In this document: one piece after another, positions 33,481 through 41,989 of the stretch
Layout: each line of letters opens with the position of its first letter
Numbering within the stretch: the stretch's first letter is position 1
Source: CAWULT01 sp963923455
GTDB lineage: Bacteria > Acidobacteriota > Vicinamibacteria > Vicinamibacterales > UBA2999
Assembly: GCA_963923455.1 (NCBI GenBank)
Contig: CAWULT010000032.1
Span: 1-41,989 of the forward strand
Direction: 5' to 3'
DNA length: 41,989 nucleotides
Position numbers and translations under genes: made by a program
The notes under the pieces: model-generated
Told to the model about the DNA's origin: nothing
Databases searched by the model: none
The model's input: the letters and a program-made list of their open reading frames with translations, nothing else

Positions 33481-33590
33481 ACGGGGCCCCGCCCCAGGGG
33501 AATGTGTGCCTGGCATTGCCTGCGAGTGCCCGCAACTAGTGACGCGTCAGGACTTGCGTTTGTCCGTGGGCTTTCGGTAGAGTCCCTGGG
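33481..33590 (+). promoter_or_regulatory. mltD upstream region with predicted promoter; GC-rich inverted stretch after the BMC pair
   Basis: TTGCGT (33554-33559), an 18-nt spacer and TAGAGT (33578-33583) form a possible promoter. The predicted start coincides with the mltD ATG at 33591, so the mRNA may be leaderless. Just after the aldehyde dehydrogenase stop, GGGGCCCCGCCCCAGGGG (about 33483-33500) could fold, but no T-run follows, so a terminator is not claimed. Confidence 0.45.
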
Positions 33591-35342
33591 ATGTCTGGTC
33601 TGCCTGCTGGCGTGAGCGGACCCGTGCGGGTCGCGCTCGTCGTGGCGACTCTGGCGGCGGGCGCGTGCGCTGCACGGACACCTCAGCCCGCCGCGACTCC
33701 ACGACCGGCGCCGGCGCCCGAGTTGCGGCGTGAGACCGCGGCCGAGGCCGCGCCGCCAGTGTACGACCCGGTACCGGAGCTGCTCGCCCTGTCGACGCGG
33801 CATTTCGAGGACGGCCAGCGCGAGATGCGGGAGGGGCACCTGCTCGCCGCCAGGGCACAGTTCGACCGGGCGCTCGAAGTCCTGATGGAGCCGCCCGCCG
33901 GCGCCCGGACGGAGCCGCGGCTGCGCAGCCACTTCGACCGCCTGGTGGCGCGGATCAGCGCCCTCGAAGTCATGTCGCTGGCGCAGGGGGACGGTTTCGC
34001 CGAGCAGCGTACCGAGCCGGCCACGATCGACCAGCTGCTGGCGGCGGCGCCGGCCGAGCCGGGGGCTCCGACACCCGAGACGAAGCAGACGGTCGAGGAA
34101 GACCTGGGCTTCACCACCTACGACATCCCGATCCCGCTCAACGCCCGCGTGCTCGCCTTCGTCGAGCTCTTCTCCGGCCGTCTCAAGACCTTCCTCGAGG
34201 AGGGGCTGAGCCGGGGCACGCGTTACCTCCCGATGGTCCAGGCGGTCTTCCGGGCCGAGGGCCTGCCCCTCGACCTTGCGTACGTGCCCCTCGTCGAGAG
34301 CGCCTTCAAGCCGAGCGCGCTCTCGCGGACGAAGGCTCGCGGGATCTGGCAGTTCATGCGCGGCACGGGGCTCGAGAACGGCCTCAAGCACGACTGGTAC
34401 ATCGACGAGCGGGCCGACCCGGAGAAGGCCACGCGCGCCGCAGCCCGCTATCTGAGGACGCTCTACGACAAGTTCGGGGACTGGCACCTGGCGCTCGCCT
34501 CCTACAACGGCGGACCCGGCCGCGTGCAGCGGGCGATGGATCGCTCGCGCCGCGACGACTTCTGGTCGCTCAGCGCCAGCAGCCGCTACCTGCCGCGGGA
34601 GACGCGCGACTACGTCCCGCTCATCCTGGCCGCGGTCATCATGGCCAAGAACCCGGCGCAGTACGGCCTGACGGTGACGCCGGTGGAGACGCCGGACACC
34701 GAGTCGGTCACGCTCGCGTCCGCGGTCGATCTGCGCCGGGTGGCCGAGTGGGCGTCGGTGCCCGTGGACGTGATCCAGGATCTGAACCCGGAGCTGCGCC
34801 GCTGGACGACGCCGCTGCGGGAGACCGAGTACGAGCTCAAGGTGCCGGCTGGCGCCGCCGAGGTGGTGCGTACGCGGCTGTCCGAGGCCACCGACGAGCT
34901 CGCCCCGCTCAACCGCCACGTGGTGCGGAAGGGCGAGACGCTGGCCACGATCGCGCGCGCCCTGCAGGTCAGTCGCGCCGACCTCGCCGAGGCCAACTAC
35001 CTCACCCTGAAGGCGCGGTTGGTGCCGGGGCAGCAGTTGATCGTCCCCCGCGCACCGGCGCTGTTGGCGTCGGCCGTGATCGATAGGACGGCGCCGGCGG
35101 ACGAGCCGGTCAGGGCCGTGGCCAGCGGGCCTGACGGCGACGAGGCGCCCGCGCCGGCAACCGGATCCGTGCGGGCGCGCCTGGTGCACCGCGTCCGCCG
35201 TGGCGAGACGCTCTTCTCGATTTCGAAGCAGTACGGCGCCACCGTGGCGTCGGTGCGCGAGTGGAATCGGCTGCGGTCCAACACGATCACGGTCGGCCAG
35301 CGCCTGACCATCTACCGCTCGCGCGCGGCCGCGGCGGACTGA
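33591..35342 (+). CDS. mltD: Membrane-bound lytic murein transglycosylase D (MltD-like) with two LysM repeats
   Basis: The protein has 583 aa. The lipoprotein signal has lipobox LAAGAC (Cys about 26). An N-terminal spacer with a short helical repeat-like region (about 60-110) precedes an SLT family 1 domain (about 205-335). The catalytic Glu236 is in LVESAFKPSALS, followed by GIWQFM and LASYNGGPGRVQ. Two LysM modules follow: about 443-490 (VVRKGETLATIARALQVSRADLAEANYL) and about 533-580 (RRGETLFSISKQYGATVASVREWNRL). MltD-type enzymes cleave the MurNAc-GlcNAc bond to form anhydro-muropeptides. In-frame GTGs at 33612 and 33624 are alternative starts that keep the signal sequence. It is transcribed alone. 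Confidence 0.93.
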   Translation: MSGLPAGVSGPVRVALVVATLAAGACAARTPQPAATPRPAPAPELRRETAAEAAPPVYDPVPELLALSTRHFEDGQREMREGHLLAARAQFDRALEVLMEPPAGARTEPRLRSHFDRLVARISALEVMSLAQGDGFAEQRTEPATIDQLLAAAPAEPGAPTPETKQTVEEDLGFTTYDIPIPLNARVLAFVELFSGRLKTFLEEGLSRGTRYLPMVQAVFRAEGLPLDLAYVPLVESAFKPSALSRTKARGIWQFMRGTGLENGLKHDWYIDERADPEKATRAAARYLRTLYDKFGDWHLALASYNGGPGRVQRAMDRSRRDDFWSLSASSRYLPRETRDYVPLILAAVIMAKNPAQYGLTVTPVETPDTESVTLASAVDLRRVAEWASVPVDVIQDLNPELRRWTTPLRETEYELKVPAGAAEVVRTRLSEATDELAPLNRHVVRKGETLATIARALQVSRADLAEANYLTLKARLVPGQQLIVPRAPALLASAVIDRTAPADEPVRAVASGPDGDEAPAPATGSVRARLVHRVRRGETLFSISKQYGATVASVREWNRLRSNTITVGQRLTIYRSRAAAAD

Positions 35343-35546
35343 TCGCGTCGAGCGGCTCGATTCGGCGTCTCCTGTCGAGAGGCGGCCCGCGGCGGTACGG
35401 GATGCCTCGCAGTGCCTGCGAGGCGCGGTCGCCGCACCCGTTTCGGTTCCTGCGGCCATGTCCGAAGCCGGCCGCGTCGCCGGGCCGTGCGGTCGGGCAC
35501 TGCGGCGATCCCGGCGCCCGGCCCCGCTCCTTGCATCGTCACCGGC

Positions 35547-37061
35547 GTGCTCGCCAGCTTCCGCAGCGCCGCCGTGTTCGGCGTCGAGGCCTACCCGGTG
35601 CACGTCGAGGTCGACGTGTCGTTCGGCCTGCCCCAGTTCTCGATGGTCGGGCTGCCAGACGCCACCGTTCGCGAGAGCCGCGATCGGGTCCGATCCGCGA
35701 TTCGCAACTCCGGCTACGAGTTTCCGCCGCACCGCATCACCGTGAATCTCGCGCCCGCCGACGTGCGCAAGGCGGGCTCGTCGTTCGACCTGCCGATTGC
35801 CGTGGCCCTGCTGGCCACGTCGGGCCAGGTTGCGGCACGTGCGCTCGACGACACGCTGATCCTCGGCGAGTTGTCGCTCGACGGCGGTATCAATGGCGTG
35901 CGAGGCGTGCTGCCGGTGGCGGTGGCTGCGCGCCGCCTCGGCGTCAGGCGCCTGCTGCTGCCGCCGCAGAACGCCGCCGAGGCTGCGGTCGTCGAAGGGC
36001 TGGAGATCCGGACCGCGCGGGCGCTGCCGGAGGCGGTGCAGGCGCTCAACCACCCTGAGTCCACGGCCTGCGCGCCCCCGGCGCCGCCCGCGCCGTGGGC
36101 ACCGTCGGGCCCGATGCTCGACCTGGCGGACATTCGTGGCCAACTGGCGGCACGCCGGGCGCTCGAGGTGGCCGCGGCCGGCGGACACAACCTGCTCCTG
36201 TCTGGCCCACCGGGCGCAGGCAAGACGATGCTCGCGCGTCGGCTCGCCACGATTCTGCCGCCGCTGACCTTCGACGAGGCGCTCGAGTGCACGGCGATCC
36301 ACTCGGTGGCTGGCCTGCTGCAGTCCGGGAGCGGGCTGCTCGCGGAGCGGCCGTTCCGGGCGCCGCACCATACGATCTCGACGGTGGCGCTCGTCGGCGG
36401 AGGCGCAATCCCGCGGCCTGGCGAGATCTCCCTCGCGCATCACGGGGTCCTCTTCCTCGACGAGATGCCGGAGTTCGAGCGGCGGGTGCTGGAGGTCCTG
36501 CGCCAGCCCCTCGAGGAGGGGCGCGTGGCGATCGCACGAGCCGGCCGCACGGCCGTCTTCCCCGCTCGATTCGTGCTGGTCGCTGCGATGAATCCGTGCC
36601 CGTGCGGCTTCCTCGGGGACGAGCGGCGGGCGTGCCGGTGCACGCCGGCGCAGCTCGCCCGCTACCGGGCCCGGCTGTCTGGTCCGTTGCGCGACCGCAT
36701 CGATCTGATCGTGCCGGTGCCGCCGGTCGCGGCGGCGGCCGTGGCCGACGGCGCGCCGGGGGAATCGTCGCGGATCGTCCGCCTGCGGGTGGAGGCGGCA
36801 CGGGCTCGGCAGCGGGCGCGCCATGGACCGGACGGGCCGTCGAAGAACGCGGACCTGCACGGAGGCGAGGTGACGTCCCACTGTCGTCCCGACGCGGACG
36901 GGCGCCAGTTGCTCGCGCGGGCCGTCGCGTCGTTCGGCTTGAGCGCGCGCGGCCACGACCGCGTGCTCAAGGTGGCCCGGACGATCGCGGATCTGGCCGG
37001 CGCCGACGGCGTGGCCGCCGAGCATGTGGCGGAGGCCCTGCAGTACCGGCTGCTCGAATGA
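35547..37061 (+). CDS. comM: YifB/ComM family Mg-chelatase-like AAA+ ATPase
   Basis: From GTG 35547 the protein has 504 aa, a typical ComM length. The N-terminal Lon-like fold (ChlI domain, about 1-160) contains VEAYPVHVEVDVSFGLPQFSMVGLPD and SSFDLPIAVALLA. The AAA+ domain has Walker A GPPGAGKT (residues 220-227), Walker B VLFLDEMPEF and a FRAPHHTIS insert. A conserved cysteine stretch NPCPCGFLGDE...CRCTPAQ (near 349-365) and the C-terminal Mg_chelatase_C region follow. ComM is a hexameric helicase that promotes branch migration during integration of transforming DNA. The GTG gives the canonical MLASFRSAAVFGVEAYPV opening. The extended upstream frame is rejected. Confidence 0.95.
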   Translation: MLASFRSAAVFGVEAYPVHVEVDVSFGLPQFSMVGLPDATVRESRDRVRSAIRNSGYEFPPHRITVNLAPADVRKAGSSFDLPIAVALLATSGQVAARALDDTLILGELSLDGGINGVRGVLPVAVAARRLGVRRLLLPPQNAAEAAVVEGLEIRTARALPEAVQALNHPESTACAPPAPPAPWAPSGPMLDLADIRGQLAARRALEVAAAGGHNLLLSGPPGAGKTMLARRLATILPPLTFDEALECTAIHSVAGLLQSGSGLLAERPFRAPHHTISTVALVGGGAIPRPGEISLAHHGVLFLDEMPEFERRVLEVLRQPLEEGRVAIARAGRTAVFPARFVLVAAMNPCPCGFLGDERRACRCTPAQLARYRARLSGPLRDRIDLIVPVPPVAAAAVADGAPGESSRIVRLRVEAARARQRARHGPDGPSKNADLHGGEVTSHCRPDADGRQLLARAVASFGLSARGHDRVLKVARTIADLAGADGVAAEHVAEALQYRLLE

Positions 37062-37077
37062 GGCGGTGGGCGTCGCG

Positions 37078-38043
37078 TCAGGCCTGGCCGGCGGCGCCGC
37101 GTGCGGTTCGGCCATCGAGGATGGCCTTCATGCCGGTCGCCGCGACGATGACCGCTCCGCCGGCCACCGTCGCGGCGTCCGGCTGCTCGCCCCTGGCGAG
37201 CCACGTCCAGCACGGGTTCAGCACCGGCTCGACCAGCAGCAGCAACGACACGTCCAGTGCCGGCAGGTGTTGCATCGCCGCGGTCAGGCAGACGTACGCC
37301 AGCCCGATCTGGAAGAGGCCCAGCGAGACGATCGTCGCCCAGTCCACCGCCGGCGCCGCGGGAAGGGGCAGCGCCCACGGCGCGGCGACGGCCGCCGCGA
37401 CGGCGTTGCCCACGACGACGGCGGTCAGGCCCACGCCGCGATGGACGCCGTGGCGCTCGACCGCGCGCAGCGCCATCAGCGTGGCGGCCCAGGTCAGGCT
37501 CGACAGGAACGCGAGCAGGTTGCCCGTGCCCGGCGCCGGGGCGGTGGAACGGCCGCCGGCCTGGCCGCTGAAGCACAGGACCATGCCGGCCGCGAGCGCC
37601 CCGACGTAGAGGAGATCCACGCGCCGGAATCGTTCGCGCAGCAGCACCGGCGCGCACAGCAGCACGTAGAGCGGCGCGGTCGACTGGAGGAAGATGGCGT
37701 TGGCGGCCGTCGTCGTCTTGGTCGCCGCGACGAACAACGTCAGCGTGGCGCCGTAGACGACTCCGATGAGGAGGACCGGGCGGGTCCAGGTGAGCCGCCC
37801 CCGCAGCCAGGCCGCGAGCGCGATCGCGGCCACCCCCGAGCGGAAGCAGGACACCTGCGCGGCGCTGAAGGCAGCGGTCTTGATGCCGGCGCCCCCGGTC
37901 GAGAACAGGAGCGCGGCGGCCAGCACCAGCCAGCGGGCACGGGCGACACGGGCGCCGGGGTCGTGTGCCGGGTCTTCGCTGGGTGTTCGCTGCCCGGGTG
38001 GCCGATGCTTGGGCGTCTCGAAGTCCCTGTGATAGGCTGACAT
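37078..38043 (-). CDS. EamA/DMT-family transporter
   Basis: The protein has 321 aa. It has a cytoplasmic N-terminal tail of about 35 residues, then ten hydrophobic helices arranged as two EamA repeats (about 37-170 and 180-310). The first repeat starts WLVLAAALLFSTGGAGIKTAAFSA and includes FLQSTAPLYVLLCAPVLL; the second includes NLLAFLSSLTWAATLMALRAVE and ends VSLLLLVEPVLNPCWTWLARGE. DMT members export metabolites such as amino acids or drugs; the substrate cannot be named. It stands alone, convergent with comM (16 bp between stops) and divergent from the M23 gene (47 bp between starts). Confidence 0.9.
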   Translation of the reverse strand: MSAYHRDFETPKHRPPGQRTPSEDPAHDPGARVARARWLVLAAALLFSTGGAGIKTAAFSAAQVSCFRSGVAAIALAAWLRGRLTWTRPVLLIGVVYGATLTLFVAATKTTTAANAIFLQSTAPLYVLLCAPVLLRERFRRVDLLYVGALAAGMVLCFSGQAGGRSTAPAPGTGNLLAFLSSLTWAATLMALRAVERHGVHRGVGLTAVVVGNAVAAAVAAPWALPLPAAPAVDWATIVSLGLFQIGLAYVCLTAAMQHLPALDVSLLLLVEPVLNPCWTWLARGEQPDAATVAGGAVIVAATGMKAILDGRTARGAAGQA

Positions 38044-38090
38044 TTCTACGTGTACCCCGGTCAGGGTTCCCTGCCGGGCTGATACGGTAC

Positions 38091-39023
38091 ATGCTTTCGC
38101 GCCGATTCACGATCTCCATCGCCGACAAGGTCTCCGGCATCGAGCGCCGGGCGACCCTCTCCGTCCGTCCCGTGGTCATCGTGGTCGGGGCCGTCGTGAC
38201 GCTGCCCGTGCTGATCGGGCTCGGCGCGGCATGGAAGGCCAAGAGCGACGTCCAGGGACTCTACGCCAGCCAGCGTGCGCTCGAAATCGAGAACGCCAGC
38301 TACCGCGCGGCCACGGCTGCCCTGACCGGGCAGATCGAGACCCTCCAGTCCACGCTCGCCGATCTCGGCCGGCGGGCCGCGCTCGATCCCGGCCTCGCGA
38401 AGTCGATGGATCGACTGCCGGCGCTCGTCAGGGCGCGGGCGATGGGCGGCAACCCCAGCACCGGCACCTTCAAGGAACGTGACGACTACGCGAAGAGCCT
38501 CGCGGCGCTGACCAGCCCGGAGGACACCTTCGGCCTGCTCCGCAGCCTGCTCGAAGGTCTCGAGTCGCGCCTGTCGATCGTCCGGTCGCGCGTCGACCGG
38601 CGCAACGCCCTGGCTGCCGCGACGCCGTCCATCTGGCCGGCGCACGGCTGGATGACCTCGGGCATGGGCCAGCGAACCGATCCGTTGAACGGCGGCGCGG
38701 ACTTCCATCCAGGTCTCGATATCGCCGCCGATCGCGGGCAGCCGGTCTACGCGACGGCCGACGGCCTCGTGGCGCAGGCCGCCTACGCGGGCAACTACGG
38801 CAACCTCCTCGTCGTCGACCACGGCTTCGGCCTCCAGACGAAGTACGGGCACCTGCAGTCGTTCTCGGTCTCCAAGGGCGACCGCGTCAAGCGCGGGCAG
38901 GTGATCGGCCACATCGGCGCGACGGGCCGGGCCACGGGTACGCACCTGCACTACGAGGTGCTCGCCAACGGCAGCCTGCTCAATCCGCTGCGCCTCCTCA
39001 CACAGAAGCCGCGCGACCAGTAA
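38091..39023 (+). CDS. M23 family metallopeptidase with membrane anchor and coiled coil
   Basis: The protein has 310 aa. A basic N-terminus and one membrane helix (about residues 27-47, VVIVVGAVVTLPVLIGLGAAW) are followed by a periplasmic coiled coil (about 50-110, KSDVQGLYASQRALEIENASYRAAT). The LytM/M23 domain (about 190-305) has zinc ligands His206 and Asp210 (HPGLDIAAD), His285 and His287 (HLHYEV), and the GTGTHLHYEV-like motif. It resembles anchored LytM endopeptidases or EnvC/NlpD-like factors that cut or regulate cutting of peptidoglycan cross-links. All zinc ligands are present, so an active enzyme is expected. The ATG at 38091 gives the transmembrane topology. Confidence 0.9.
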   Translation: MLSRRFTISIADKVSGIERRATLSVRPVVIVVGAVVTLPVLIGLGAAWKAKSDVQGLYASQRALEIENASYRAATAALTGQIETLQSTLADLGRRAALDPGLAKSMDRLPALVRARAMGGNPSTGTFKERDDYAKSLAALTSPEDTFGLLRSLLEGLESRLSIVRSRVDRRNALAAATPSIWPAHGWMTSGMGQRTDPLNGGADFHPGLDIAADRGQPVYATADGLVAQAAYAGNYGNLLVVDHGFGLQTKYGHLQSFSVSKGDRVKRGQVIGHIGATGRATGTHLHYEVLANGSLLNPLRLLTQKPRDQ

Positions 39024-39046
39024 GTCTCGGCGCGTCAGGCCTTTCC

Positions 39047-39077
39047 TTGCCGATCACGTAGCCGCTTCGGCTACAAT
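39047..39077 (+). promoter_or_regulatory. Predicted secA promoter containing a perfect palindrome
   Basis: TTGCCG (39047-39052) and TACAAT (39072-39077) are 19 nt apart, slightly long. Between them lies a perfect inverted repeat GTAGCCG-CTT-CGGCTAC (39058-39074), whose right arm overlaps the -10 box. The leader to the secA ATG at 39117 is about 33 nt. The palindrome could be an operator or a hairpin. Confidence 0.42.
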
Positions 39078-39116
39078 CGGTAGACACTTCTCCCGTCAGC
39101 GCCCGGCTTCTGCAGC

Positions 39117-41989
<2,873 letters not shown>

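Noticed and set aside
33483..33500. Terminator after the BMC operon (GGGGCCCCGCCCCAGGGG)
   Set aside because: The inverted GC stretch lacks a downstream T-tract and could be chance in GC-rich DNA.
33063..37115. A minus-strand open frame of 1350 codons across aldH, mltD and comM
   Set aside because: It is antisense to three well-supported genes, has no recognisable domain and shows the His/Arg/Gly-rich composition expected of an antisense frame in GC-rich DNA.

Overview
The window is a GC-rich, densely coded, single-contig piece of bacterial chromosome from a Gram-negative (diderm) organism. It has a full Tol-Pal system, an LPS-export permease, outer-membrane lipoproteins, a secretin and a SecA with no gap in its core. 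Gene content and architecture (ParB with the N-terminus PKRGLPETLRMRHD, a hybrid PilMNO/GspDEFG secretion operon, a fused LptF-LptG, a CehA-type PHP hydrolase) point most plausibly to Acidobacteriota, probably the Vicinamibacteria side. That placement is inference from recalled family patterns, not from a marker gene. No rRNA, tRNA, CRISPR array or insertion sequence was seen.

Layout. 1-4491 (minus): the cell-envelope operon tolQ-tolR-tolA/tonB-like-tolB-pal-cpoB(ybgF), driven by a good sigma70-type promoter, with tolQ probably starting at TTG. 4601-9883 (plus): recN, miaB, a DUF151 bifunctional nuclease, parA and parB. 9884-10132: a short AT-rich gap holding a 28-bp dif-like Xer recombination site. 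10133-17205: GH57 amylase-like enzyme (minus), a one-piece LptF-LptG permease (plus), a PHP metallohydrolase and xerD (minus). 17241-20321 (plus): murQ, a GH10-like secreted protein and a serine beta-lactamase-like hydrolase, which look like a peptidoglycan recycling set. 20322-31075 (minus): an eleven-gene, mostly overlapping operon encoding a type II secretion / type IV pilus hybrid (GspF, GspE, PilM, PilN, PilO, PilP/GspC-like, GspD secretin ending in a cohesin domain, two GspG-like pseudopilins, an Ig/PKD lipoprotein and an unusual pseudopilin). 31422-33480 (plus): a two-gene bacterial microcompartment (BMC) island, with one hexameric shell protein and an aldehyde dehydrogenase carrying a C-terminal extension. 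33591-41989: mltD, comM and, after a minus-strand EamA transporter, an M23 peptidase and secA, which runs off the right edge.

The unifying theme is envelope biogenesis: division-site constriction (Tol-Pal), LPS transport, peptidoglycan turnover (murQ set, mltD, M23), protein export (SecA) and secretion (the hybrid T2SS). The parts most worth a second look are the dif-like site beside parAB with xerD 6 kb away, the secretin-cohesin fusion in the hybrid T2SS, the orphan BMC pair with no visible pentamer gene, and the fused LptFG. Two recurring regulatory traits also stand out: -10 elements placed 7-9 nt before start codons (possible leaderless mRNAs) and divergent gene pairs with almost no intergenic space.
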